The notes: generated from the sequence alone by a model not told the origin. Shown: positions 18,876 through 27,814, counted from the stretch's first letter. The stretch: 64,000 nt of DNA from Planktotalea arctica (GCF_002105285.1 NZ_MUHR01000028.1:1-64000); one strand, 5' to 3'. Numbers and translations: made by a program.

Positions 18876-19636
18876 AAACGGATCGCCGCGCCAAGCGTCT
18901 CGAGCGCGCCGATTACGCTCATCGCCGCCAATGCAGAGCTGCGCGGGTTGCCCGGCAGGGCCTTGCCATTGATGCGGAACGAGAAATCCCCGAACGCGCC
19001 GCTTGCGTGGACTTCATGGATGTTCTCGGTCACATTGGGATCGGCGATCAAAGCGACCTGTGTGTCGTCAAACCCTATGCCGGCAAGGGCCACGGCGGCG
19101 GCGACATTGGCATTCTTGGGATAGAGCAGAGCCGCATCGCGCGCGCTGCCCTCGAAGTGGATTCGGGCCGCGTCCAGCGCGCCAAGATCAAGGCTTTGCT
19201 CCGCAGGCGAGCCGATCCAGCCTTGCGGCGGTTTGCGTCCTACATAGCGCACCGAGGTAATGTCGCCTGCCCGCGCAGAGCGCAGAGTGTCGAGCGCGCC
19301 GATGGCGCCGCTGGCGAGGATCAAATTGGCACTGCCCTGCGCCGCCGCCGCGCGCAAACCCTGCTCGAGCGCGCGATCGGCCAGCGCGCCGACGGAGACG
19401 GTGAGCAGATCGAAACCCGCGCGCAAAACGCTGGGCCCGAACTTGCGCAGTGCTGCGTGCCCGGCGCAATCGATCACCAGATCAACGTCTGCGGGAATGT
19501 CCTCGACGCGCGCGATCAAGCCGTCTGCGCATTTTTCGGGGCGCACGATGATGGCGCTGATGCTGTGCGCGCGCTGCTGCGCTTCGTGCATCACATATTG
19601 CGCGATCGCGCCGCGTCCGATGATGGCAATTTTCAT
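18872..19636 (-). CDS. nadX: L-aspartate dehydrogenase (DUF108 family)
   Basis: 254-residue protein. An N-terminal Rossmann NAD(P) site has the fingerprint IAIIGRGAIAQYV. The aspartate dehydrogenase core includes DLVIDCAGHAALRKFG, LILASGAIGALDTLRSARAG, and the family motif NANVAAAVALAGIGFDDTQVALIADP. The family converts L-aspartate and NAD(P)+ to oxaloacetate or iminosuccinate plus ammonia. The gene is coupled to a lysR gene by ATGA and divergent from an mttB-like gene, not next to nadA/nadC, so a catabolic role rather than NAD biosynthesis is likely. The real substrate could be another amino acid. Confidence 0.82.
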   Translation of the reverse strand: MKIAIIGRGAIAQYVMHEAQQRAHSISAIIVRPEKCADGLIARVEDIPADVDLVIDCAGHAALRKFGPSVLRAGFDLLTVSVGALADRALEQGLRAAAAQGSANLILASGAIGALDTLRSARAGDITSVRYVGRKPPQGWIGSPAEQSLDLGALDAARIHFEGSARDAALLYPKNANVAAAVALAGIGFDDTQVALIADPNVTENIHEVHASGAFGDFSFRINGKALPGNPRSSALAAMSVIGALETLGAAIRF

Positions 19637-19693
19637 GAGCGAGCCTTTCAGGTATAGTGAAAATATATATCAATGCACCCATGGGCAATAAAG

Positions 19694-19707
19694 CCTTATA
19701 CATAAGG
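19694..19707. promoter_or_regulatory. Palindrome between aspartate dehydrogenase and mttB-like genes, candidate LysR site
   Basis: CCTTAT-AC-ATAAGG is a perfect palindrome with a 2-bp spacer, 58 bp upstream of the nadX ATG. It has the dyad and AT content of a LysR T-N11-A box. The neighbouring LysR gene in the same transcription unit makes autoregulated divergent control plausible. Confidence 0.4.
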
Positions 19708-19911
19708 GCCGAGGTAAAAGTCATCCTGTAGTGCTGGACCCGATGGAAAAATCTGGCTTGAGTTGTGGATTTCTTAAGGCTGCACAAAGCCAGAAATTGG
19801 CGCGATCAAACCGCCCTGATAGAATTTCGAAGAAAACCACTGTTCTGTCGCCCTATGGTCCCTGAGTGTTTCCTAATTGATGAAAATGCGTGCCTGATTG
19901 GATAGTGTAAA

Positions 19912-21466
19912 TTGACGGAGAATAAGGCAACTGACAAACCAAGAAGGCGAGGGCGCAGCAAGCGTGCAAGCGCCAGCCAACCCGCGCGTCAACCGAACTA
20001 TCGCCAGTTGAAGCATCCCTTTGCACAGCAGAGCATGTTTTCGCTTGATGAGGTGAATGCGATTCACGACACGGCTTTACGCGTGATCGAAGAATTGGGC
20101 ATCAAGGTTTTGCTACCTGAGGCGCGCAAGATTTTTGCCAATGCAGGCGCGCGCGTTGACGCTGATGAAATGGTTTATGTGGGGCGCGATATCGTGCAGG
20201 CGGCTTTGGCGAGCGCCCCCCGGAAAATCGTTATGCGCGCGGCCAATCCGCTGCGTGAGCAGGATTATGAACTTGGCTCGATGATCTTTATGGCTGGTGT
20301 CGGTTGCCCCAATGCGAGCGATGCGATCCGTGGTCGCAGGCCTGGAACTTTGAACGATTTCGAAGAGACGATCAAACTTTGCCAGAGCTACGATGTGATC
20401 CACACCTTCGGCCCAATGACGGAAGCGCAGGACATGCCGATCCATCTGCGTCACTATGAAATGACGCGTACGCAGTTGGAATTTGGCGACAAGCCGATGT
20501 TTCTTTACGCACGTGGACGCGCTCAGGTCGAGCAAGGCTTCGAGATGGCGCAGGTTGCTTTGAACCTTTCTGCCGATGATTTTCAGGACGGTGTCTGGTT
20601 AACCACTGTGATCAATACCAACAGTCCGCGCATGCTCGATAATCCGATGGCGCAGGGCATCATCGACTTTGCGCGCGCAGGCCAATTATCGGTTATCACG
20701 CCGTTTTGCCTTGCTGGCGCCATGGCCCCGATTACACCGGCGGGTGCGTTGACGCTGCAACATGCGGAATGTTTGATGGGGATTGCGTTGTCACAACTGA
20801 CCCGTACCGGCGCGCCGGTCAGCTATGGTGGGTTCAGCTCGAACGTGCATATGAAAAGCGGTGCGCCTGCATTCGGGACGCCAGATCATTTGAAGATGCA
20901 GATTGGCGGCGGCCAGTTGGCGCGATTCATTGGCTTGCCTTGGCGCACGGCGTCGGGGTCGGCGTCCAATACGGCGGACATGCAAGCAGGCCTTGAAACG
21001 GTGATGGGGCTTTGGGGCGGCTCGCTCGCACATGGAACGCTCTTGGTGCATACTGCGGGTTGGCTTGAGGGAGGTCTGACTTTCGGTTACGAGAAATTCA
21101 TCAATGATGTGGAGGGTTTGCAAATCTACGCCGAGCTTTGCGCACGGCCCAAGGCCCAAGGCCGATGCTGTAGAAATTGGCTTCGAGGCTTTGGCTGACG
21201 TTCAGCCGGGGGGCCATTTCTTTGCCACGCAGCACACGATGGAGCGTTTTAGCACTGCCTTTTACGAACCGATCGTTGCAGATCTCAGCAATTTCGGCAC
21301 TTGGACCGAGGCAGGTAGCCTGACCTCTGCTGATCGCGCCACTGCAGTTTGGCAAGAGAAACTTGCTGCGTTTAGCCCGCCGCCGACAAGCGGCGATGCT
21401 GTCGAGCGCTTGGCACCTTTCATCGAAAAAGCGACTGCCAGCGGCGGTGCGCCTCCGCTGGACTAA
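19912..21466 (+). pseudogene. Trimethylamine methyltransferase (MttB) family gene, frameshifted by a 7-bp duplication
   Basis: MttB-superfamily methyltransferase, here the type lacking pyrrolysine, whose members demethylate betaines and related quaternary amines. The first 415 or so codons are collinear with the family (FSLDEVNAIHDTALRVIEELGIKVL, VGCPNASDAIRGRRPGTLNDFEETIKL, GLPWRTASGSASNTADMQAGLE). At 21148-21161 the 7-mer CCCAAGG is present twice in tandem; this shifts the frame and gives a stop at 21198. Removing one copy restores ARPKADAVEIGFEALADVQPGGHFFATQHTMERF and about 515 residues in total. The start is uncertain: TTG at 19912 is the first in-frame candidate and lacks a good ribosome site. 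Confidence 0.85.
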
Positions 21467-21604
21467 GCCTGCCCTTTGCACCGCGCACCTACGGATCGCC
21501 TCGCGTCAACCCGTGTCAGGAACAAGCTGGCGCACGTCAAAGAAGGCTTGAACCCGCAGGCGAGCTGGCTCTAATCTGTGGCTGAAACGCTGGAGGGCTA
21601 CCCA

Positions 21605-22126
21605 ATGAACCTGAACGATTCAAAAGTGATCAATGCCGATCGTGCTACGGTTTACGCGGCCTTGCTGGACCGCGAGGTTCTGGCGCGCTGTGTTCCGGGC
21701 TGCCAAGACATGAGCGGCTCGGCGCAAGAGGGTTTTGAAGCAACTGTCGTGCAAAAGGTCGGCCCCGTGAAAGCGACGTTCAAAGGGGCGGTGACGCTGA
21801 GCGAGATGATTGAAAACGAAAGCCTGACACTAAGTGGTTCGGGCAAGGGTGGTGCGGCAGGTTTTGCAAAAGGCGACGCAAAGGTGCGCCTTGAGCAGGA
21901 TGGTGATCAGACGATCTTGCACTATGAAGTAGACGCTAAAGTCGGTGGTAAGCTGGCACAGCTTGGTAGCCGCATCATCGACGGCTTTGCCAAGAAGATG
22001 GCCGATCAGTTCTTTACTGCATTTCAGGACGCCGTTGGTGCGCCGGAGAAGAGCGATGGCGAGGACGCCAGCGCTGAAGGCGAGCAGCCCAAAAAGGGCT
22101 GGTTCAGCAAGCTGCGTAATGGCTAG
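21605..22126 (+). CDS. Second CoxG-like SRPBCC protein, outside the cox operon
   Basis: 173-residue protein with the CoxG pattern: VYAALLDREVLARCVPGCQDM, VVQKVGPVKATFKGAV, GGKLAQLGSRIIDGFAKKMADQFF. It then has an acidic linker and a basic tail (EQPKKGWFSKLRNG) absent from the operon copy. The ATG at 21605 (MNLNDSKVINADRATVYAALL) matches the family start. It follows the broken mttB-like gene by 139 bp on the same strand. CoxG-like proteins are often found with other molybdenum hydroxylases, but no such genes are here. The role is unknown. Confidence 0.8.
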   Translation: MNLNDSKVINADRATVYAALLDREVLARCVPGCQDMSGSAQEGFEATVVQKVGPVKATFKGAVTLSEMIENESLTLSGSGKGGAAGFAKGDAKVRLEQDGDQTILHYEVDAKVGGKLAQLGSRIIDGFAKKMADQFFTAFQDAVGAPEKSDGEDASAEGEQPKKGWFSKLRNG

Positions 22127-22128
22127 GT

Positions 22129-22144
22129 ACTGGGTCAACCAGTG
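22129..22144. terminator. Short hairpin between convergent genes
   Basis: ACTGG-GTCAA-CCAGT forms a 5-bp stem in the few bases between the coxG-like stop and the convergent sulP stop. It could act as a bidirectional terminator, but it is short and lacks a T-run. Confidence 0.3.
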
Positions 22145-23850
22145 CCGAGGGCTTTGACGGCATCGTATTGGCTGAGAAAGACTCGGCCGGTCATTTCGGC
22201 AAGGAAATGGGCTTGCTTTAGGCGGTCCATTACGGGCCCTTTAACCTCGGAGAGATGCAGTTTCACATTCATCTCGCGCAGGCGTTCATTGATCATTTCG
22301 AGGGATTCCAGCGCGGAGAGGTCGATTTCGTTGATTGCAGAGCACTGCAGGATAACGTGGCGGATTGCTTTGTCGTGAGCGACGCGATTGTGGATTTTGT
22401 CCTCCAGATAGCGGGCGTTCGCAAAGTATAGGCTTTCGTCAACGCGCAGTGTGACGACGTTTGGGTCTGTAATGACGTCGTGGCGCAGAATATTGCGGAA
22501 ATGCTCGGTGCCGGGGACCTGGCCGACTTCGGCTATATGAGGACGCGAGGACTTATAAAGATGCAGTAGGATCGATAAGGCAACGCCAGCAGAGACACCC
22601 GCCTCGACGCCAAGGGCGAGGGTCAAAAGGATAGTGGCGCTGACGGCGGCAAAATCCGCTTTGGAATAGTCCCAGCTGCGTTTCAGGATGGAGAAATCCA
22701 CGAGGCTGAGCACAGCGACGATGATGGTCGCGGCGAGCGTGGCTTTGGGCAAGAAAAAGATCAGCGGTGTGAGCGCAAGCGCTGCAATGGCGAGGCCAAT
22801 AGCGGTGAAGGCACCTGCGGCGGGGGTTTCCGCACCGGCATCGAAATTGACCACGGAGCGGGAAAAACCGCCCGTGACCGGGAAGCCGCCTGTGAGAGAG
22901 GCACCGATGTTGGCGGCACCGAGGCCGATGAGTTCTTGGTCGGGATCTATGCGCTGACGTTTCTTTGCGGCGAGGGTTTGCGCAACTGAGATGCTTTCAA
23001 CAAAGCCGATGAGCGAGATTAGAATAGCTGGGAGCAGGAGTTGATTGAGCAGGGCAGGTGAAAAGGACGGGAGCGTGAGGGGTGGGAGACTTTGTGGAAC
23101 AGCACCAACAATTTTGACGCCCTGATCCGCAAGGCCAAACAGCCAGACGGCGAGCGTGGTGAGTACGACGACTGCAACAGGACCTGCTTTGACCGCGATT
23201 CCTATGAGCGTGGGGCCTAGGCCGAGCCGCTTAAGCAATGGTTTGAGACCCTTGCGTACCCAGAACAGGAAGCCCGTTGCAAGGACGCCAATGACGGTAG
23301 TGATCCAGTTGATTTCCGGCAGGTGCTTCACCAGTGATATCACCAGATCAAGCAGATTGTGACCGTGGGCATCAATACCAAGAATGTGTTTTAATTGGCT
23401 TGCGGCGATGATGATGCCGGAGGCAGTGATGAACCCTGCAATGACAGGGTGCGAGAGGAAATTGGCGACAAACCCGAGTCTAAACAGCCCCATCGCCAGT
23501 AAAATGATGCCAGATAGACCCGCGAGAGAGAGAGCAGCGACAGCATAGCCCATCGTCCCCTGCTCAACGATATTGCTGAGCGCGGCGGCGGTCATCAGAG
23601 AGACCACAGCGACGGGGCCAACAGCCAAAGAGCGCGAGGTGCCAAAGACTGCATAGAGCATAATAGGAACGATGGAGGCGTAGAGACCTGCCTCCGGCGG
23701 AAGACCCGCAAGCAACGCATAGGCGAGCGATTGTGGGATCAACATGATCGTCACAATGAAGGCCGCCATCAGATCGTTGCTGAGCGCGGATTTGTTGTAG
23801 GCCCGCCCCCAAGTAAGGATGGGTAGATAGCGTTTTAGATCAGGTCTCAT
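22135..23850 (-). CDS. SulP-family sulfate/anion permease
   Basis: 571-residue SLC26/SulP transporter. The membrane domain begins at about residue 20 with MAAFIVTIMLIPQSLAYALLAGLPPEAGLYASIVP, the family signature, and continues through GAANIGASLTGGFPVTGGFSRSVVN. A C-terminal STAS domain covers about residues 440-560 (VITDPNVVTLRVDESLYFANARYLEDKI). It is the last gene of the sulfide operon, starting 12 bp after the sqr stop. Sulfate or sulfite movement linked to sulfide oxidation is the natural inference; the family also carries bicarbonate and other anions. Confidence 0.9.
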   Translation of the reverse strand: MRPDLKRYLPILTWGRAYNKSALSNDLMAAFIVTIMLIPQSLAYALLAGLPPEAGLYASIVPIMLYAVFGTSRSLAVGPVAVVSLMTAAALSNIVEQGTMGYAVAALSLAGLSGIILLAMGLFRLGFVANFLSHPVIAGFITASGIIIAASQLKHILGIDAHGHNLLDLVISLVKHLPEINWITTVIGVLATGFLFWVRKGLKPLLKRLGLGPTLIGIAVKAGPVAVVVLTTLAVWLFGLADQGVKIVGAVPQSLPPLTLPSFSPALLNQLLLPAILISLIGFVESISVAQTLAAKKRQRIDPDQELIGLGAANIGASLTGGFPVTGGFSRSVVNFDAGAETPAAGAFTAIGLAIAALALTPLIFFLPKATLAATIIVAVLSLVDFSILKRSWDYSKADFAAVSATILLTLALGVEAGVSAGVALSILLHLYKSSRPHIAEVGQVPGTEHFRNILRHDVITDPNVVTLRVDESLYFANARYLEDKIHNRVAHDKAIRHVILQCSAINEIDLSALESLEMINERLREMNVKLHLSEVKGPVMDRLKQAHFLAEMTGRVFLSQYDAVKALGTG

Positions 23851-23862
23851 ATAAACTCTCGG

Positions 23863-25536
23863 TTAAACGGCGGTGATTTTTTCTGGCTTGGCCATCCATT
23901 CGCGGCCTTTGAGCATGGCCTTCCAATAGACGGGCGGCAGCATCTTTTCCTTGAGTAGCCACGCCGCGCGCGAAGGTTTGGTGCCATCAATCACGAACCT
24001 GGGGAAGCTGGGCAACATCGTGCCACCATAGCCAAACTCGGCCAGTATGATTTTTCCCCGCTCCACGGTTAATGGGCAGGAGCCATAGCCGTTGTATAGC
24101 GCAGTTGGGGAGTGGCCGTTGATATCGGAGATGAGGTTTTCGGCCACGATGGGCGCTTGGATGCGGGCTGCGGCGGCGGTTTTTGCATTGGGCGCGTTCA
24201 TGACATCGCCAAGGGACCAGATGTTGTCATAGGTCTTGTGGCGCAGCGTGGCCTGATCCACATCGACCCAGCCAGCGGCATCGGCCAACGGCGAGACACG
24301 GATGAAATCGGGCGCGACTTGGGGTGGGCAGACGTGCATCATGTCGAATTCCATCTCGACCCGCTCGATGGGTGTGTCGGGCTTTGACACGTCGAACCAT
24401 GCTTTCTTGGCAGGGCCATCCACGGCGACAAGGTTGTGGAAGAAGTTGAGAGATGCGTCGTATTTCTTTACATATTCCATTAATGCAGGGACGTAATCCT
24501 TAACGCCGAAGAGCACGCCGCCTGCATTGTTAAACTGGATATCGACATTGTTCAGCACGCCGCGGCGGTGCCACGCATCGGCAGAGAGATACATCGCCTT
24601 TTGCGGCGCGCCGGCGCATTTGATCGGCATGGGGGGCTGCGTGAAAATCGCGCGCCCCTCGATCATTTTGCTGACCAGCTTCCATGTGTAGGGCGCGAGA
24701 TCATAGCGGTAGTTGGAGGTTACGCCATTGTGGCCAAGGGTCTCAACGAGGCCCTCGACCTTGTTCCAATCCAGCTTGATACCGGGGCAGACGATCAGGC
24801 GGTCATATTTCACCACGCGGCATCCATCTAGGATGATGGCGTTGTTTTCAGGTTCAAACGCGGCAACGGCGGATTGTATCCAATGCACGCCGCGCGGGAT
24901 AAGAGAACCCATTGTGCGCGCAGTTTGTTGCGCTTCAAAGATGCCGCCGCCAACCATGGTCCAGCCCGGTTGGTAGTAGTGGATATCGGCGGGGTCGATT
25001 ATCGCGATGTTCAGGTCGGGTTTGCGCGCATGCAGGCTGGCGGCGGCAGAAATGCCCCCTGCTCCAGCGCCGACGATCACAACCTGAAAGCTGGCATCGC
25101 CTGTGTCGGTCGGGGTTTTGCCGCCATTGACGATGCGGCGCACAACGCCGCCCATATCATAGCCCGCGGCCTTGGTCGCGGCGAGAATGTCGGCGACGCT
25201 GCGCTGGCTTGCTTGGGCAAGTGACCAAAGCGTTGCAGAGCGTGTACCGGTGCGGCAATAGGCCAGAACAGGACCGGGCAGGGTGGAAAGCGCTTTGTCA
25301 AAATCAGCGGCGTCCGCGTCGGAGACCTTGCCAGCTACGATGGGGAGATAAGCGGTTTCGAGACCGAGCTTTTTCGCGGCTTTGGCTATTTCGGCGAAGG
25401 CAGGTTGATCCGCGCCCTCGCCATCAGGGCGGTTGCAGATGATTGCGCGAAAACCGGCATCCTTGATTGCTTGCACATCGGCCGCAGAGATTTGTGCGCT
25501 GACTGAAAGGCCAGCGTTCAGGGTCTTGATGTCCAT
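23863..25536 (-). CDS. DUF442 sulfurtransferase-like domain fused to sulfide:quinone oxidoreductase
   Basis: 557-residue fusion. Residues 1-110 are a DUF442 (TIGR01244) phosphatase/rhodanese-like domain with the active loop VLAYCRTGTRSATLW around Cys94. From about residue 150 an FAD-dependent sulfide:quinone oxidoreductase follows: VVIVGAGAGGISAAASL dinucleotide site, YYQPGWTMVGGG, VCPGIKLDW, and YNGYGSCPLTVERGKIILAEFGY. It oxidises H2S to sulfane sulfur and reduces quinone; the fused cysteine domain could accept the persulfide. In BigR-type operons DUF442 is usually fused to the persulfide dioxygenase instead. The gene follows that dioxygenase by 12 bp. Confidence 0.88.
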   Translation of the reverse strand: MDIKTLNAGLSVSAQISAADVQAIKDAGFRAIICNRPDGEGADQPAFAEIAKAAKKLGLETAYLPIVAGKVSDADAADFDKALSTLPGPVLAYCRTGTRSATLWSLAQASQRSVADILAATKAAGYDMGGVVRRIVNGGKTPTDTGDASFQVVIVGAGAGGISAAASLHARKPDLNIAIIDPADIHYYQPGWTMVGGGIFEAQQTARTMGSLIPRGVHWIQSAVAAFEPENNAIILDGCRVVKYDRLIVCPGIKLDWNKVEGLVETLGHNGVTSNYRYDLAPYTWKLVSKMIEGRAIFTQPPMPIKCAGAPQKAMYLSADAWHRRGVLNNVDIQFNNAGGVLFGVKDYVPALMEYVKKYDASLNFFHNLVAVDGPAKKAWFDVSKPDTPIERVEMEFDMMHVCPPQVAPDFIRVSPLADAAGWVDVDQATLRHKTYDNIWSLGDVMNAPNAKTAAAARIQAPIVAENLISDINGHSPTALYNGYGSCPLTVERGKIILAEFGYGGTMLPSFPRFVIDGTKPSRAAWLLKEKMLPPVYWKAMLKGREWMAKPEKITAV

Positions 25537-25548
25537 GGGATTAGGTCC

Positions 25549-26430
25549 TTAGATCGCGTTCACTGGAACTTTTAGCATCGGATTGCCGTCCCTATCCTTG
25601 GGTATGTCGCCCGCGCGCATGTTTACTTGCAAGGAAGGGATGATGAGGCGGGGCATGGACAGTTGTGCATCGCGTTCTGTGCGGAATTTGATGAACTCGT
25701 CGCGGGTCTTGCCGCCGCCCACATGGATGTTGTTTTGCTTTTGCTCTGCAACGGTTGTTTCCCACTGGATCGCGCGGCCATTCGGGCCGTAGTCGTGGCA
25801 CATGAATAGGCGGGTTTCATCGGGGAGCGACAGTACTTTCTGAATGGAATCGTATAGCTCGCCCGCAGAGCCGCCGGGAAAGTCGCAGCGCGCAGATCCG
25901 CCATCAGGCATGAAGAGCGTGTCACCCGCAAAGGCTGCATCACCAATGACATGGACATTGCAAGCAGGCGTATGACCAGGGGTATACATGGCAAAGGCCT
26001 GCATGTTGCCGATCATATAGGTGTCGCCGTCCTTGAAGAGCGCATCAAATTGCGAGCCATCGCGCTGGAATTCGGTGCCTTCGTTGAAAACCTTGCCGAA
26101 GGTTTCCTGCACGACCATGATCTTTTCGCCGACGCCGATCTTGCCGCCGAGTTCGCGTTGCAGATAGGGCGCGGCGCTCAGGTGGTCGGCGTGAACGTGG
26201 GTTTCGATGATCCAATCGAGGGTCAGTCCACGGTCCTTGATTTCTGCGATCAGCTTGTCCGCAGCTTCATAGGTGATGCGGCCAGCGGCGTAGTCGATAT
26301 CCATGACGCTATCGATGATGGCGCAATGATTAGAGGAGGGGTCTTTGACGATATAGGTGATCGTGTTGGTGGCCTCGTCGAAATGGGCGGAGACGTCTGG
26401 TTTTACAGAGATATCAATGGGGAAGGTCAT
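25549..26430 (-). CDS. Persulfide dioxygenase (metallo-beta-lactamase fold, ETHE1-like)
   Basis: 293-residue MBL-fold protein. The metal motif HVHADHLSAAPYLQREL starts near residue 72. It is followed by FAMYTPGHTPACNVHVIGDAAFAGDTLFMPDGGSARCDFPGG, a sequence typical of persulfide dioxygenases, and MCHDYGPNGRAIQWETTV. The enzyme oxidises glutathione persulfide to sulfite and protects against sulfane sulfur made by the adjacent Sqr. It overlaps the upstream YeeE/YedE gene by 4 bp (ATGA). Unlike Blh proteins it carries no DUF442 domain. Confidence 0.9.
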   Translation of the reverse strand: MTFPIDISVKPDVSAHFDEATNTITYIVKDPSSNHCAIIDSVMDIDYAAGRITYEAADKLIAEIKDRGLTLDWIIETHVHADHLSAAPYLQRELGGKIGVGEKIMVVQETFGKVFNEGTEFQRDGSQFDALFKDGDTYMIGNMQAFAMYTPGHTPACNVHVIGDAAFAGDTLFMPDGGSARCDFPGGSAGELYDSIQKVLSLPDETRLFMCHDYGPNGRAIQWETTVAEQKQNNIHVGGGKTRDEFIKFRTERDAQLSMPRLIIPSLQVNMRAGDIPKDRDGNPMLKVPVNAI

Positions 26431-26867
26431 TGTGTTGCTCCTATTGTGCGGTTGGCCAATGTGGTTTGGATGAATTTCGCGGCGTAGATGCCTGCGAGCA
26501 GGGCTGCGATGAAGATGAAGACTTCGGGCTTTGCCGTGCCGAGGGCAGGGAGCGCTCCGCCAGGGCAGAAGCCTGCGATGCCCCAGCCGATGCCGAAGAG
26601 CGCGGAGCCGCCGATAAGCTGTGCGTCCAGATCGTTACGTGAGGGCAGTATAAAATGGCCGCCAAAGAACGGTGCAGAGCGTTTGAGGACAAAGCGGTAA
26701 CCGATGAACGTGACAATCAGCGCACCGCCCATGACGAAGATCAGGCTGGGGTCCCATGTTCCTGCGAAATCAAAGAAGTTGAGCACTTTTGCCGGATTCG
26801 CCATGCCTGAGATGGAGATGCCGACGCCAAAGATTAGCCCGATGAGATAGGTGGATAGCATGCGCAT
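26427..26867 (-). CDS. YeeE/YedE (DUF6691) membrane subunit, PmpB-like
   Basis: 146-residue membrane protein with four predicted helices; signature LIGLIFGVGISISGMANPAKVLNFFDFAGTWDPSL, then LIGGSALFGIGWGIAGFCPGGALPAL with the conserved cysteine in FCPGG. Paired YeeE/YedE halves of this kind form sulfur-compound (thiosulfate, sulfane sulfur) channels and occur with persulfide dioxygenase genes. It follows the partner half by 4 bp. Confidence 0.88.
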   Translation of the reverse strand: MRMLSTYLIGLIFGVGISISGMANPAKVLNFFDFAGTWDPSLIFVMGGALIVTFIGYRFVLKRSAPFFGGHFILPSRNDLDAQLIGGSALFGIGWGIAGFCPGGALPALGTAKPEVFIFIAALLAGIYAAKFIQTTLANRTIGATQ

Positions 26868-26871
26868 TGGC

Positions 26872-27303
26872 TTAGGCTCCGATAACGTGGCGGATCACAT
26901 AGACGGTGATCGCAGTAAAAATCATGAAAGTGGTGGTTGCGGTGATCGAGCGCGTGGAGAGCCGCGCCATACCGCAAACCCCATGCCCTGACGTACAGCC
27001 GGAGCCAAGCGTGACGCCAATGCCAACGATGAAGCCGCCAATGACGAGCATTGTGGTGGAAATGGGCACTTGGACCGCAGGCATTTCGCCTGTGATTGCC
27101 ATGACGGCGAGAGGCCCCGAGATCATGCCAAGAAGCAAGAGCGCGCGCCACGACCAATCGGATGAGCTGCTGGGCTGAAGCAGCCCCGCGACAATGCCCG
27201 TCGCGCCAAAAATACGGCCAAGGGTTGCCATCAGCATCACCGATGCGAGGCCGATAAGAACGCCGCCACCAAGCGAAGCGTAGGGTGTGAATGTGGTTTC
27301 CAT
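26872..27303 (-). CDS. YeeE/YedE membrane subunit, PmpA-like
   Basis: 143-residue membrane protein starting at the ATG at 27303 (METTFTPYASLGGGVLIGLASVMLM). Conserved IVGIGVTLGSGCTSGHGVCGMARLSTRS carries the cysteines of the sulfur-transport YeeE family. The frame is open upstream, but those codons cover the operator region and encode no helix. First gene of the sulfide operon pmpA-pmpB-pdo-sqr-sulP. A 19-bp palindrome lies 48 bp upstream. Confidence 0.88.
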   Translation of the reverse strand: METTFTPYASLGGGVLIGLASVMLMATLGRIFGATGIVAGLLQPSSSSDWSWRALLLLGMISGPLAVMAITGEMPAVQVPISTTMLVIGGFIVGIGVTLGSGCTSGHGVCGMARLSTRSITATTTFMIFTAITVYVIRHVIGA

Positions 27304-27350
27304 GATTCTCTCCAAAGGTCTATTTGGTATAGAGGTATGGATGCAGGGCT

Positions 27351-27369
27351 TCAGTGACAATGTCACTGA
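27351..27369. promoter_or_regulatory. Perfect palindrome upstream of the sulfide operon
   Basis: Arms TCAGTGAC and GTCACTGA flank AAT, a perfect dyad with 8-bp arms, centred 57 bp upstream of the first gene of the sulfide operon. The core GTGACA-A-TGTCAC is the size and symmetry expected for a Crp/Fnr or ArsR dimer. A Crp/Fnr gene (27815-28486) and an ArsR remnant lie next to it. Confidence 0.6.
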
Positions 27370-27389
27370 GGGGGTGTTTTGTAAGCGGG

Positions 27390-27773
27390 TTAACAAGAGA
27401 ACGTTTCTAACAAATTTTTCTCGCCTGCTGGTGAAAAATGTATGATGCGAGAACCTCCGATGCGTTTTGCCCAACCCTTTGCATAGAATTGATCGAGCAA
27501 AGCTGTGCTGAGTGATCCGGAAAAATGCGTTCTACGCGAACTCCAATCCAGGCAGGATTTGCACAGTGCCCGCCGCCCTTTGGAGAGGCTAGCAAGATCG
27601 ACCTCGAGCGCTTGACCGAAGGTGGTTTCCGTGTTGGTCAACGCGACGTCCTCGCCGGTTTCGATCAGATGACCTTGCGCAATCAAAGGGTCGTGGCGGC
27701 GCATTCTCAGATTACAGGCTGCGCGTCGCCGAGGTCGTGCGCGATTACGGAATGACAGATCGAGAACAGGCAC
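27390..27773 (-). pseudogene. C-terminal remnant of an ArsR/winged-helix regulator
   Basis: The frame encodes sequence resembling the C-terminal half of a roughly 220-residue ArsR-type regulator: LIAQGHLIETGEDVALTN, then LSKGRRALCKSCLDWSSRRTHFSGSLSTALLDQFYAKGWAKR, and a final HFSPAGEKNLLETF. The N-terminal DNA-binding half is missing; sequence before about 27690 matches nothing in any frame. The fragment cannot bind DNA in the usual way. It lies between the Crp/Fnr gene and the sulfide operon on the same strand. Confidence 0.55.
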
Positions 27774-27814
27774 CCGTCGATAGTCGCGCGAAGCATGAGG
27801 CTTGAGGCGTGTTA

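Noticed and set aside
18379-19657. Long plus-strand frames opposite lysR and nadX
   Set aside because: These are shadows of GC-rich genes; the minus-strand proteins have clear family motifs.
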